From positions 3,224,001 to 3,288,000 of the forward strand of contig NZ_CP186693.1 of assembly GCF_049532985.1 (NCBI RefSeq): a DNA stretch of 64,000 nucleotides, written 5' to 3'. The notes beneath the pieces are model-generated. The model was not told the DNA's origin. It saw only the letters and a list, made by a program, of their open reading frames with translations, and did no database searches. The position numbers were made by a program, and so were the translations under genes. This document shows positions 32,766 to 42,327 of the stretch, in pieces; the first letter of the stretch is position 1; each line of letters opens with the position of its first letter. The stretch is from Promicromonospora sp049532985. GTDB taxonomy: Bacteria; Actinomycetota; Actinomycetes; Actinomycetales; Cellulomonadaceae.

Positions 32766-33968
32766 TCAGACCGGGATGACGCAGTCGTCGAGCGCCCGGG
32801 GGTAGGTGGTCAGCGGCTGCGACCCGGTGGCGGTGACGACCATGCTGTCGCTGATGCGGTAGCCGGCATGGCCGGGCATGTACAGGCCGGGCTCGTTGGA
32901 GACGACCATGCCCGCCTCGAGGGGCGTCTCGTCGCCGTCCTCCAGCCACGGCGGCTCGTGCATGCCGAGGCCGATCCCGTGACCCTGCCGGTGGCGCAGG
33001 TACTCGCCCAGCCCGGCGTCCCGGATCACGCCCAGGCAGCGGGCGTTGCTGGCCGCGCAGGGGACGCCCGGAGCGATCGCCCGGCCGCCCTCGGCCTGCG
33101 CGCGGCGCACCGTGTCGTGGTACCGGCGCTGGTCGGCGGTGGGTTCACCGAGCACGAACGTGCGCTCCCCCTCCACGAACCGGCCGCCGACGGCACAGCC
33201 GAGCGAGAGCATGAAGGTGTCCCCCGGACGCAGCCGGTACCCCGAGGGCAGACCGTGCGGGATGGCCGAGTTGGGGCCGGCGTACACGAGCCCGCCGGCG
33301 AGCGGTGAGACCACCACGACGTCGTCGTGCTCGGCGTACATCGTGGCCGTGCCCACCGAGGTGACGTGCCGCACGAGCTCCTGCTCGCTCGGCAGGTCGC
33401 CGCCCGCCGCGACGGCCTCGGTCACGAGGGCGACGCCGGCGGTCAGCATCAGGTCGGTGATCCGCGCCGCCTCGCGGTGCAGCGCCAGCTCCTCGGGCAG
33501 CTTGCGGTACCGGGCGCGGGTGACCAGCTCAGTGGGTACCCACTGCGCCGCCGTGAACGCGCCCTGGGCGAGCGCGAGACGGTGCTGGGTGATCAGCGTC
33601 GTCACACCCAGGCGCCCCCGGAGGTGCCCGGCGGCCCGGGCCAACGGTGCGAACGGGTTCTCCACGCCGGGGTACTCGGCGTAGGACACGATCTCCGCCC
33701 GGGCGTGCTGCTCCTGCGCGTGCTGTCGTTCCAGCTCCGGGACCAGCAGCACGGCGGAGCCCTCGGGACGCAGGAGCACGGCCACGGGCCGCTCCCCCGG
33801 GTGGTGGAAGAAGCCGGTCAGGTAGGCGACGTCCTCCGGGTCGTCGGTGAGCACCGCGTCCAGGTCCTGCGCGCGAAGGCGGTCGCGGACGCCGTCCTGC
33901 AGCCGGTCCAGGACGTCGGCCGGGAGGCGCTGCCGGAAGCGGGCCGGGGTGCCGGTCGTCGTCGTCAT
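32766..33968 (-). CDS. M24-family hydrolase of the creatinase type (metal site not conserved)
   Basis: This 400-residue protein has an N-terminal creatinase domain (residues 15-155) and a C-terminal pita-bread fold. The five metal ligands of Xaa-Pro peptidases are only partly present: the first Asp is Ser255 (MLSLG), the second is Glu in VEGERT, the last Glu is Ser373 (GYRISD). His337 and Glu359 remain. The ERT, VVSNEP and GYR patterns resemble creatinase, which works without metal using a His that corresponds here to His238 (AIPHG). The substrate is therefore probably an amidino, amide or ectoine-like compound rather than Xaa-Pro. It overlaps the DppC gene by four bases. Confidence 0.82.
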   Translation of the reverse strand: MTTTTGTPARFRQRLPADVLDRLQDGVRDRLRAQDLDAVLTDDPEDVAYLTGFFHHPGERPVAVLLRPEGSAVLLVPELERQHAQEQHARAEIVSYAEYPGVENPFAPLARAAGHLRGRLGVTTLITQHRLALAQGAFTAAQWVPTELVTRARYRKLPEELALHREAARITDLMLTAGVALVTEAVAAGGDLPSEQELVRHVTSVGTATMYAEHDDVVVVSPLAGGLVYAGPNSAIPHGLPSGYRLRPGDTFMLSLGCAVGGRFVEGERTFVLGEPTADQRRYHDTVRRAQAEGGRAIAPGVPCAASNARCLGVIRDAGLGEYLRHRQGHGIGLGMHEPPWLEDGDETPLEAGMVVSNEPGLYMPGHAGYRISDSMVVTATGSQPLTTYPRALDDCVIPV

Positions 33969-34924
33969 CGGTCCTGGTTCCTCGGGTTGCGGGCGTCGTT
34001 GTACGCGATGGACAGGAGCGTGGCGGAGAGCACGAGCGCGAGGATGGCCAGGGACGGGAACAGCGTGAGCCACCACGCGCTGACCATCGAGCCCGACTGC
34101 TGGGCCTCGTAGAGGATCCGGCCCCACGACCACGTGGTCGGGTCGCCCAGGCCGAGGAAGGCGAGCCCTGCGGCCGAGAGCACCGCTCGTGAGGCGGTCA
34201 CCACCACGGAGACCACGACCACCGGGGTGACGGCGGGCACCACGTGCCGGCCGATGATCCAGGCCGCGTCGCGTGTCATGAGCCGTGCGGCGTCCACGTA
34301 GGGCAGGCCCACCACGGCCAGGGCCTGGGAGCGCACCAGCCGGGTCACCTCGGGCCAGGAGAACGCCGCGACGACCAGGATGATCGTGGTGGTGCTGGGC
34401 CCGGCGAGCGCGGCCACGAGGATCATGAGCGGGAGCACCGGCAGCGACAGGGTCAGGTCCACCAGTACCCCGACCACCGCGTCGACCCGGCGGAAGTAGG
34501 CCCCGACGACGGCCACCAGCGTGCCGAACGCGATGGCGATGGCGGAGGCCGCCACCGCCACCAGCACGGACTGGCGGGTGCCCCAGACCACCTCCGCGAG
34601 CACGTCCCGGCCCAGCGCGTCGGTGCCGAAGGGGTGCGCGCCGCCCGGTGGCCGCAGCACGTCCGGGCCGTAGCTGGCCGGCGGCGCGGACAGGACCGGC
34701 GCCAGCACGCTGACCAGCACGATCAGCGCCAGGACGACCAGGGAGAACATGCCGAGCGGCTGGCGGCGGAAGGCGCGCCAGGTGGCACTGCCGGCGCGGC
34801 GGGCACGGGCCGGGTCCTCCCCCGCGGCGGCGGGCGCCATCGGCTCGCCCAGGGGTTCGCCGGCGAGGGAGGGTTCGGGCAGCGGCGGCCCGGACAGGGC
34901 CGGGCCGGGGATCGGTGCGGTCAC
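33965..34924 (-). CDS. Oligopeptide/dipeptide ABC transporter permease, DppC type
   Basis: This 319-residue permease has a Pro/Gly-rich cytoplasmic N-terminus of about 55 residues and then six membrane segments. It shows HPFGTDALGRDVLAEVVWGTR and the ATPase-docking loop YVDAARLMTRDAAWIIGRHVVP. The GTG start lies in a GTGA overlap with the DppB gene. It forms the translocation channel with DppB and takes cargo from the family 5 binding protein. Confidence 0.92.
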   Translation of the reverse strand: MTAPIPGPALSGPPLPEPSLAGEPLGEPMAPAAAGEDPARARRAGSATWRAFRRQPLGMFSLVVLALIVLVSVLAPVLSAPPASYGPDVLRPPGGAHPFGTDALGRDVLAEVVWGTRQSVLVAVAASAIAIAFGTLVAVVGAYFRRVDAVVGVLVDLTLSLPVLPLMILVAALAGPSTTTIILVVAAFSWPEVTRLVRSQALAVVGLPYVDAARLMTRDAAWIIGRHVVPAVTPVVVVSVVVTASRAVLSAAGLAFLGLGDPTTWSWGRILYEAQQSGSMVSAWWLTLFPSLAILALVLSATLLSIAYNDARNPRNQDR

Positions 34925-35883
34925 GATGCCTTCACTCTCGGGTCGAGGAAGCCGTAGGCGATGTCGGTGAGCATGTTCGCCGCCACGACCGTCACGGCCA
35001 GCAGGAGGAACGCGCCCTGGAGCACGGGGAAGTCGAGCTGGGTCACGGCCTCGTAGATGCCTCGGCCGATGCCGGGGTAGGCGAACACCGTCTCGGTGAG
35101 GACCGCCCCGCCCACCAGGAACCCGAGCTGGAGCCCGATGAGCGTGGTGGTGGGCAGCAGCGCGTTGCGCAGCGCGTGCTTCCAGAGGATGCGGCGCGGC
35201 GAGAGCCCGTTGGCACGCGCGAGGGTCACGTAGTCGTCGCCCAGCGCGTCGACCAGCGCGGCGCGCATGGTCAGCACGTACGGCCCGAGCTGGACCAGCG
35301 TGAGCGAGACGGCGGGCAGCACGAGATGGGACAGCACCGACCCGTACCACTGGAAGCCGTACACGTCCTGGTCGTAGGCACCCCCGATGGGGAACCAGCC
35401 CAGCCCGAGGCCGAACAGGAACAGCAGCACGATGCCGACGCTGGGCACGAACAGGGACTGCCCGGTGACACCGATCACCTGGACCACACGGTCCCACGTG
35501 CGGCCCTTGGCCGACGCGGCGAGCGCACCGAGCGGCACGCCGATCACGACGGTGAGCGCCAGGGCCGTGACCGTGAGCAGCAGCGTCCACGGCAGCCGGT
35601 GCAGGAGCACGTCCAGCACCGGCACCGACTGGGTGAACGACGTACCGAGGTCGCCCTGCAGGAGCTGTCCCAGGTACAGCACGTACTGGACGGGCAGCGG
35701 CTGGTCGAGGCCGTACTGGACGAGCAGGGCCGCCCGCGCCTCCTCGGTCATGTTCGTGCTCGCCACGGCGAGCGCGGGGTCGCCCGGCAGCAGGCGCAGG
35801 AGCAGGAAGGTCACGGTCACGGCGAACCAGATCGTCAGCACTCCCCGGCCGAGACGACGCAGGACGAACAGGGTGAGAGACAC
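34921..35883 (-). CDS. Oligopeptide/dipeptide ABC transporter permease, DppB type
   Basis: This 320-residue permease starts SLTLFVLRRLGRGVLTIW and has six membrane segments with the family marks LLPGDPA, YGLDQPLPVQY, GLSPRRILWKHALRNALLP and ETVFAYPGIGR. The GTG start follows AAAGG. It lies 34 bases after the binding-protein gene in the same operon. Confidence 0.93.
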   Translation of the reverse strand: MSLTLFVLRRLGRGVLTIWFAVTVTFLLLRLLPGDPALAVASTNMTEEARAALLVQYGLDQPLPVQYVLYLGQLLQGDLGTSFTQSVPVLDVLLHRLPWTLLLTVTALALTVVIGVPLGALAASAKGRTWDRVVQVIGVTGQSLFVPSVGIVLLFLFGLGLGWFPIGGAYDQDVYGFQWYGSVLSHLVLPAVSLTLVQLGPYVLTMRAALVDALGDDYVTLARANGLSPRRILWKHALRNALLPTTTLIGLQLGFLVGGAVLTETVFAYPGIGRGIYEAVTQLDFPVLQGAFLLLAVTVVAANMLTDIAYGFLDPRVKAS

Positions 35884-35917
35884 GCGGGCGGCCTTTCTGG
35901 TCGGATCCGGTCGGCGG

Positions 35918-37549
35918 CTACTGGCCGGAGACCCGGTAGGCGGACGCCACGGACTGCGCGTGGACGACGGACAGCAGCTCGCTGGGCTTGATCACGAAGC
36001 CGTCCCAGTCGGAGCTGTAGGCCATGTACAGGTTCTGCGTGTACATGATGTTGTCGTAGACCTGCTCGTGGACCAGGGCCGCGGCCTCCCGCATGACCTC
36101 CACCTTCTCGTCGGTGTCCGGCGTGACGGCCGCCCGGGCGACGAGCTCGTTCAGCTCGGGGTCGTCCACGTGGGTGTAGTTGATGGCACCGCCGGGCAGG
36201 TAGGACAGCGTGAAGTTGGTGACCGGGTCGTCCATGATGGCGAAGTTCCCGGCGTAGATGTCGTAGTCGCCCTCGTCGGTCCGGGCCAGGTAGGTGTTGC
36301 GCTCCAGGCCCTCCAGCTCGATGGTGATGCCGGCCTCGGCCGCGCTGTCCTTGACGAGCTGCGCCCACTGGCTGGTCACGCTGTCCTGCAGCGAGTACAG
36401 CAGGCGGAAGGAGACGGGGAACATGCCGTCGGCGTCCGCCGTGTACCCGGCGTCCTCCAGGAGCGAGCGCGACAGCTCGGGGTCGAACTCGTACTCGGTC
36501 AGGGAGTCGTCGTGGTACTGGGACAGCACGGGCATCAGCGGGCTGGACCCGGTCGAGTCGGCCTGCCCCTGGAGCACCACCTCGCGGATGGTCTCGTAGT
36601 CGGCCGCGTGCGCCAGCGCCTGGCGCACCTCGGTCTTCGCCAGGTCCGGGTGGTCCATGTTGTAGACCATGTGCGCGTAGCCGAGCCCGGGCACCTCGGC
36701 GATCTCGATGCCGTCGGTGCCCCGCAGCTGCTCCACCTGGGCGGGCGGCAGGGCGTTCGCGATGACGTCGACCTCGCCGCTCTGCAGCGCCAGGATCTCG
36801 GTGTTGACGTCCGGGTAGACGCGGTAGACCACACGTGCCGGGACGGGAGTGCCGCCCTCGACCAGCGGGTAGTCCTGCTCGGTGCGCTCCAGGGTGTAGC
36901 TCTGCCCGGCCTGCACGTCGGTCAGCACGTACGGCCCGGCGCTGACCCAGCCGTCCTCGCCGTCGTTCGCGAACTCGGCGACCGACCCGGCCGGCTCGAA
37001 GACGTGCTGCGGCACGATGTTGCCCCAGAACCCGATCTCCTCGATCACGGACGTGTCAGGTTCGGTGAGCGTGACCTCGACACGCGTGGGCGAGACCGCC
37101 TCGGCGGACTCGACGTGCCCCATCTGGCCGTAGAACGTCCCGGCGGGCGCGTCCTGCTTGACCGCGTTCAGGGTCCAGGCGACGTCGTCGGCCGTGAGGG
37201 GCTCGCCGTCGCTCCAGGTGAAGTCGTCCCGGATCTCGTAGAACCCGGTGGTCTCGTCCACGTAGCCCCAGTCGGTGGCGAGGGCGGCCTCCTTGCTGCC
37301 GTCGTCCGCGATGGAGAGCAGGTGGGGGTACATGAGGTTGGTGACCCAGTAGTCGCTGCGGCTGTTGCCGATCAGCGGGTTGTAGTTGACCACGTCGGTG
37401 GTCGTGGCGATGGTCAGCGTGTCGTCGCCCGCCTCGGCGGGCGCCCCGCTCCCCTCCCCCTCGGACGACGGCGCCTGCGGCGCGCACGCGGCCAGCGCGA
37501 GCGCACCGGCGACGGCGGCGCCGGCCAGGCTCAGTCTTCGCAGCTTCAT
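35918..37549 (-). CDS. Family 5 extracellular solute-binding lipoprotein
   Basis: This 543-residue receptor has a signal peptide with lipobox LAAC and an acidic linker. The mature part matches DppA/OppA proteins (DDFTWSDGEPLTADDVAWTL, LQSGEVDVI, VRQALAHAADYE). The pocket ligand is likely a small peptide or peptide-like molecule. The start overlaps the stop of the M19 gene by one base (TGATG), so translation is coupled. Confidence 0.92.
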   Translation of the reverse strand: MKLRRLSLAGAAVAGALALAACAPQAPSSEGEGSGAPAEAGDDTLTIATTTDVVNYNPLIGNSRSDYWVTNLMYPHLLSIADDGSKEAALATDWGYVDETTGFYEIRDDFTWSDGEPLTADDVAWTLNAVKQDAPAGTFYGQMGHVESAEAVSPTRVEVTLTEPDTSVIEEIGFWGNIVPQHVFEPAGSVAEFANDGEDGWVSAGPYVLTDVQAGQSYTLERTEQDYPLVEGGTPVPARVVYRVYPDVNTEILALQSGEVDVIANALPPAQVEQLRGTDGIEIAEVPGLGYAHMVYNMDHPDLAKTEVRQALAHAADYETIREVVLQGQADSTGSSPLMPVLSQYHDDSLTEYEFDPELSRSLLEDAGYTADADGMFPVSFRLLYSLQDSVTSQWAQLVKDSAAEAGITIELEGLERNTYLARTDEGDYDIYAGNFAIMDDPVTNFTLSYLPGGAINYTHVDDPELNELVARAAVTPDTDEKVEVMREAAALVHEQVYDNIMYTQNLYMAYSSDWDGFVIKPSELLSVVHAQSVASAYRVSGQ

Positions 37550-38757
37550 CAGATCCAGACCTCCTCGAGGACACGCAGGGTGTTGCCGCCGACGACGGCG
37601 CGGATCTCGTCGTCGGACCAGCCGTGCTTGACCAGCCAGCCGATGATGTTGAAGAACTCCTCGGCCGGGTTCTCGACGCCGTCGACGTACTCGACCTTGT
37701 CGTAGTCCACGTGGCCGTGGGCCTGGGAGATGGAGAGGTTGGACGAGAAGGCGTCGTGCAGGCCCACGTGGTCGCCGAACAGGGTGTCGGGGCCGAACGT
37801 GACGTGCTCGATGCCCACGAGGTCCACGCAGTACTGGAAGTGGTCCATCACCGACTCCAGCGAGTGCCGGGGGTGCTTCGGCGAGAGCGTGGTGTGGGGC
37901 GCGGCCTCGATGCCGATGACGCCGCCGCGGCGGGCGCACTCGACGATGGTCTCGTCGGTCTTCATCCGGTTGGTGGGCCACAGGCCGCGGGCGCCGGCGT
38001 GCGTGATGAACACGGGCTTGGTGGACGCCTTGATGGTGTCCAGGCAGGTGCGGTCCCCGGAGTGCGAGATGTCTATGGCGATGCCGAGCTTGTTCATGCG
38101 TGCCACGGCCCGCTCGCCGAAGTAGGTCAGGCCGCCGTCGCCCCGCTCCTTGAGGCCCGAGCCGAGCGTGTTCGCCTCGGAGTAGGCGATGCCCATCATG
38201 CGCACCCCGAACCCGTAGAGGACGTCCAGCCGGTCCACCTCGTTCTCGATCATGGTCGCCGCCTCCAGCGAGAAGACGTGGGCGATCCGCCCGGTCTCCT
38301 GCGCGTGGCGGATGTCCCGCAGGGTCTCGCCCTTGACCACGAAGTCCTGGTGGGCCAGGTCGGCCATGCGGACGCCGAGGTCGAAGAGCACGTCCTGGTA
38401 CTTCCACCCGGCATCGCTCGAGATGCAGCAGGTGCCGTCCATCCCGTTGTCGAACACGGCGGTCAGGCCGGAGCGGCTCAGCCCCTCGTAGCCGGTGCTC
38501 TCCCGGCCCTGCCGGATGTATCCGCGCAGGTCGCCCATGTCCTGGGGGAAGACCTGGAGGTGGTCGTGCAGGGAGATGACGGTCTCCTGCTCCAGGAGGC
38601 GCGCGGTGCGCTCCGTCTCGCTCGTGGTCAGGTCGAGCCCGGCATAGGCGGGCACGCGGCCGACCTGCTGCGCGAGCTCGAAGGCGCGGTAGTCGACGTC
38701 GGGCTCCAGGTAGTCGTAGGCCCGGTATCCCGCGTACTGCTTCGCTGGCTCCAGCAC
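37549..38757 (-). CDS. Membrane-dipeptidase-type (M19) metallopeptidase
   Basis: This 402-residue enzyme has the zinc-binding residues expected for renal-dipeptidase relatives: HDH in VISLHDHLQ, Glu in FSLEAA, His in DISHSG and THAGAR, and Asp in FGPDTLFG. M19 enzymes cleave dipeptides, often with a D-residue, and some act on beta-lactam-like amides. There is no signal peptide, so it acts in the cytoplasm on imported substrate. The start is the GTG behind GAGGAGG, not the GTG further upstream. It is the first gene of the uptake operon. Confidence 0.88.
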   Translation of the reverse strand: MLEPAKQYAGYRAYDYLEPDVDYRAFELAQQVGRVPAYAGLDLTTSETERTARLLEQETVISLHDHLQVFPQDMGDLRGYIRQGRESTGYEGLSRSGLTAVFDNGMDGTCCISSDAGWKYQDVLFDLGVRMADLAHQDFVVKGETLRDIRHAQETGRIAHVFSLEAATMIENEVDRLDVLYGFGVRMMGIAYSEANTLGSGLKERGDGGLTYFGERAVARMNKLGIAIDISHSGDRTCLDTIKASTKPVFITHAGARGLWPTNRMKTDETIVECARRGGVIGIEAAPHTTLSPKHPRHSLESVMDHFQYCVDLVGIEHVTFGPDTLFGDHVGLHDAFSSNLSISQAHGHVDYDKVEYVDGVENPAEEFFNIIGWLVKHGWSDDEIRAVVGGNTLRVLEEVWI

Positions 38758-38892
38758 TGCTGCCTCCTCGTAACAAACCGGCGTGGGTGACCTCACCGTC
38801 GCGACTATCCGGCGCTGCTGTCAATCCTGGTGGGTTAATCCGGCTCAAGAATTCACGTGAGCGAAACATCCGGTGACGCCGGGCAGGGCACC

Positions 38893-40575
38893 ATGGGTGA
38901 CATGACACGCAGCTCCGACGGCCCCGACCCCGTGCTCCGCGTCCGTGGCCTCGACATCGGGTTCCGGTCCGGCGCGCACGTCACCCCGGTGGTGAGCGGC
39001 CTCGACCTCGACGTCCGCCCGGGTGAGCTCGTGGCCCTCCTGGGCGAGTCCGGCTCGGGCAAGACCGTGACCGCACGCGCCGTGCTCGGCATCCAGGACC
39101 CGGCCGCGACCGTCTCGGCCCGCGAGCTCGTCGTGGGCGGCACGGACCTGCTCACGTGCACCGAGGAGGAGCGGCGCGCGCTGCGGGGCGAACGCATGAG
39201 CATGGTGCTCCAGGACGCGCTCTCCAGCCTCAACCCCGTCCTGACCGTGGGCGACCAGATCGGCGAGATCTTCCGCGTGCACCGCGGACTGGGCCGCCGG
39301 CAGGCACGCGAACGGGCCGTCGAGCTGCTCGACCTGGTCGGCATCGCCGCGCCCGGCACCCGGGTGGACGACTACCCGCACCAGTTCTCCGGCGGCATGC
39401 GGCAGCGCATCCTCATCGCGATGGCGATCGCGCTGGAGCCGGACCTGCTGGTCGCCGACGAGCCGACCACCGCCCTCGACGTCACCGTGCAGGCGCAGAT
39501 CCTGCGCCTGCTGCACGACCTGCGCGGCCGGCTCGGCATGGGGGTGCTGCTCATCACGCACGACATCGGCGTCGTCACCGAGGTCGCCGACCGCCTCGCC
39601 GTGATGCGCGACGGCGTGGTGGTGGAGCAGGGGGACGCCGACGCGGTCTTCGCCGCGCCGAGCGCGCCGTACACCAGGACGCTGCTGGGCTCGGTCCCGC
39701 GCGCCGGCACGGCGCGCGTGCTGGAACCGCCGCCCGCGCAGCCCGACGACGCACCCGCACGTGCCGACGACGTGGTGCTGGAGGTGAGCGGCCTGGGCCG
39801 TACCTTCCACGGCGGGTCGCCGCTGGCCCGGCGCACCGTCCGCGCCGTGGACGGTGTGGACCTCGTGCTGCGCCGGGGCGAGACGCTCGGCGTGGTCGGG
39901 GAGTCCGGCAGCGGCAAGTCGACGCTGGCCCGGATGGTCGTCGGGCTGGAGAGCGCCGACCAGGGCACGGTCCGCTACCACGGGCAGGACGTCACGCGGC
40001 GCGCCCGGGGCCGGCGGCCCGCGCCCCGGACCGGTACCCAGATGGTGTTCCAGGACCCGTACACCTCGCTCGACCCGCGCATGCGGGTGCGGGACATCGT
40101 CGCCGAACCGCTCGTGGTGACCCGTACCGGTACCGCCGCCTCCCGGCGCGACCGCGTCGCGGAGCTGCTGGAGCTCGTCGGGCTGCGCCCCGACGTCATG
40201 GACCGGTTCCCGCACCAGTTCTCCGGCGGGCAGCGGCAGCGCATCGGGATCGCGCGGGCGCTGATGCGCGACCCCGACGTGCTGGTCTGCGACGAACCCG
40301 TCTCCGCCCTGGACGTGACCATCCAGGCGCAGGTCACCAGCCTGCTCGTCGACCTCCAGGACCGGCTCGGCCTGTCGATCCTGTTCATCTCGCACGACCT
40401 GTCGGTGGTGCGCAACCTCGCCCACCGCGTGCTGGTGATGTATCGCGGCACCGCGGTCGAGACGGGAGACGTGGAGCAGATCTTCGACCGGCCCGGGCAC
40501 CCGTACACGCGCGAGCTGCTCGCCTCGGTGCCGCCGCTCACCCGCGCCGAGCGCGGGCGGCTGACGGCCGCCTGA
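38893..40575 (+). CDS. Fused dipeptide ABC transporter ATPase (DppD-DppF)
   Basis: Two complete ATPase halves lie in one chain. The first has GESGSGKT, FSGGMRQR and LLVADEPTTALDVT; the second has GESGSGKS, FSGGQRQR and VLVCDEPVSALDVT. Each half ends with the oligopeptide-family tail (YTRTLLGSVP, YTRELLASVP), where a second cluster domain begins. The protein powers the DppBC-type permeases encoded divergently. Start choice is uncertain: ATG at 38893 or 38902, or GTG at 38857, none with a strong ribosome site. The 100-base intergenic region contains GGTGACCTCACC (38786-38797), a possible shared operator. Confidence 0.92.
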   Translation: MGDMTRSSDGPDPVLRVRGLDIGFRSGAHVTPVVSGLDLDVRPGELVALLGESGSGKTVTARAVLGIQDPAATVSARELVVGGTDLLTCTEEERRALRGERMSMVLQDALSSLNPVLTVGDQIGEIFRVHRGLGRRQARERAVELLDLVGIAAPGTRVDDYPHQFSGGMRQRILIAMAIALEPDLLVADEPTTALDVTVQAQILRLLHDLRGRLGMGVLLITHDIGVVTEVADRLAVMRDGVVVEQGDADAVFAAPSAPYTRTLLGSVPRAGTARVLEPPPAQPDDAPARADDVVLEVSGLGRTFHGGSPLARRTVRAVDGVDLVLRRGETLGVVGESGSGKSTLARMVVGLESADQGTVRYHGQDVTRRARGRRPAPRTGTQMVFQDPYTSLDPRMRVRDIVAEPLVVTRTGTAASRRDRVAELLELVGLRPDVMDRFPHQFSGGQRQRIGIARALMRDPDVLVCDEPVSALDVTIQAQVTSLLVDLQDRLGLSILFISHDLSVVRNLAHRVLVMYRGTAVETGDVEQIFDRPGHPYTRELLASVPPLTRAERGRLTAA

Positions 40576-40638
40576 CCCGGCGGCCATCATCGCGCCGAAG
40601 GGGAATGTCGACGTAGGAATCCCTCAAGGTGTCGATCG

Positions 40639-41460
40639 TCAGAGCGAGAGTTGCTGCCCGATGACCGTCTCGGCGTGACGTCGCATGGGTGCAGCGATCT
40701 CGGGGTGTTCACCGTCTTCGACGAGGCGGAGGTACTTGATCGCGGCGATGAGCTGGGCGACCCCGCCGGAGTAGGTGTCGAGCACGCCAGCGAACTCGGT
40801 GCGCGCTCGTGCCTCGATGTCGGGGTGCAGGACCGCCGAGCAGGCGAGGTGGGCGGCGTCGTACCCGGCCGGGGCCCAGCCCCAGCACTCCCAGTCCAGG
40901 ATCGTCAGATCCGGTGCCGTGAGGTTGCCGAAGTGCAGGTCGCCGTGGGCGACCTGCCAGTGGATCCGGTCTCGGTCGATCTCAACGCCGAACCATGCGC
41001 GGAGCGAGGCTTCGAAGCGGCGTGGGTTGATGGCCATGCGGTCCGTCGTGGCGATACGTCGCAGGGGTTCCAACCCGGCACGGAGGTTGGCCCACCAGAC
41101 GTCGGGCAGGTCGACGTCGTGGTCCAGGACGAGCCCGGTCCCCACCGTGGGTCGGTCGATGTAGGTGAGCAGGTCTGCCCGTACGTTCAGGGCGCCGTCA
41201 GCCCACTCCACGGACCGCAGCAAGTGCGGCATCGGGATGTCTTCGAACGGTCCACCTGTCGCGGTGGCGATGCCGTCCCACATGTCGCCCATGGCCCACT
41301 CCAGACTCTGGGCGGCGACCCGGAGCCAGGCGGGACCCGAGGTCCGCGCACCAGTCGTGCCGTTGTAGCGACCTGCGGCTGCAGGGCCTTCGACGGTCAC
41401 GCCAAACCGGTCGGCCGCCTGGGTCAGATATCTCGTGAGCCGGTCGCTGTCGGGCTCCAT
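40639..41460 (-). CDS. Phosphotransferase of the APH/choline-kinase fold
   Basis: This 273-residue protein carries the catalytic loop HGDLHFGN and the metal-binding block LTILDWECWGWAPAGYD, as in aminoglycoside phosphotransferase relatives. The N-terminal lobe is short and the usual Lys is not obvious. The phosphate acceptor is unknown. GGAGG lies in front of the ATG. It marks the left end of a lower-GC island and is divergent from the AAA ATPase gene. Confidence 0.8.
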   Translation of the reverse strand: MEPDSDRLTRYLTQAADRFGVTVEGPAAAGRYNGTTGARTSGPAWLRVAAQSLEWAMGDMWDGIATATGGPFEDIPMPHLLRSVEWADGALNVRADLLTYIDRPTVGTGLVLDHDVDLPDVWWANLRAGLEPLRRIATTDRMAINPRRFEASLRAWFGVEIDRDRIHWQVAHGDLHFGNLTAPDLTILDWECWGWAPAGYDAAHLACSAVLHPDIEARARTEFAGVLDTYSGGVAQLIAAIKYLRLVEDGEHPEIAAPMRRHAETVIGQQLSL

Positions 41461-41550
41461 CCCGCGCCCTCCGTTCGCCGATCTGTAGTGCTGCTGGCGC
41501 AACCACGTGTCGAGGTCCGATGCCCGCTGTGGGTACGGCACGATGTTGGC

Positions 41551-42315
41551 ATGACACGCACCCGCACCGCTGGTGGACCCTACGTGCGTGAAGCGCGCGC
41601 GGACCAGCTCCCGGACGAGGGCTGGCCGTTCACGATCCCCGCCGTCCGCGCTCTGGCCGACGGTGATGCGCTGGACCTCGACCACCCGGTCACGTTGCTG
41701 TGCGGCGATAACGGGAGTGGCAAGTCCACGATCCTCGAAGCGATCGCTGATGCAGCCGGCCTGAACGCCGAGGGCGGGTCTCGCAACTTCCAGTTCAGCA
41801 CCCGCACCACAGAGGTGCCGCTGGCCGAGCATCTTCGCTTGGTCCGGCACCCAGGCCGGCGTCCTCGCGACGGGTTCTTCCTGCGTGCCGAGTCGTACTT
41901 CAACGTTGCCTCCGAGATCGAACGTCTCCACGACGAGCCGGACACACCGCCCCTGCTGCCCGTCTACGGTGGCATCTCCCCGCACGAGCGGTCGCACGGT
42001 GAGTCGTTCCTCGACCTGGTGACCCACCGGTTCGGCACGAGCGGGCTCTACCTGCTCGATGAGCCAGAGGCGGCGCTGTCGGCCACGGGCTGTCTCGCGC
42101 TGCTGGCACGCGTCGCCGAACTGGCCGAGCAGGGGTCGCAGTTCATCATCGCGACCCACTCACCGATCCTGCTGGCCATCCCCCGCGCGGTAATCCACCA
42201 GCTCGACGACTCGGGCTACTCGCGCATCGACTACGACGACGCGCTCCCGGTGGTCACGATGCGCGCGTTCCTGGCCGACCCGGGGCGGTTCGTGCACCGC
42301 CTCCGGGCCGACTGA
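41551..42315 (+). CDS. Stand-alone AAA/ABC-like ATPase
   Basis: This 254-residue cytoplasmic ATPase has Walker A CGDNGSGKST near residue 50 and Walker B YLLDEPEAAL near 180. THSPILL follows at the H-switch, the arrangement of AAA_21/RecF-like small ATPases. A short lid lies between the motifs and no nuclease or transporter domain is attached. Such proteins appear in defence and metabolic islands alike. The ATG lacks a clear Shine-Dalgarno sequence. It converges on the radical SAM gene with a 12-base gap. Confidence 0.85.
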   Translation: MTRTRTAGGPYVREARADQLPDEGWPFTIPAVRALADGDALDLDHPVTLLCGDNGSGKSTILEAIADAAGLNAEGGSRNFQFSTRTTEVPLAEHLRLVRHPGRRPRDGFFLRAESYFNVASEIERLHDEPDTPPLLPVYGGISPHERSHGESFLDLVTHRFGTSGLYLLDEPEAALSATGCLALLARVAELAEQGSQFIIATHSPILLAIPRAVIHQLDDSGYSRIDYDDALPVVTMRAFLADPGRFVHRLRAD

Positions 42316-42327
42316 CCCGCGGGCCGG

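Noticed and set aside
38786..38797. GGTGACCTCACC as a firm operator for the divergent Dpp operons
   Set aside because: The arms are only five bases and similar sequences arise often in GC-rich DNA; kept only as a remark.
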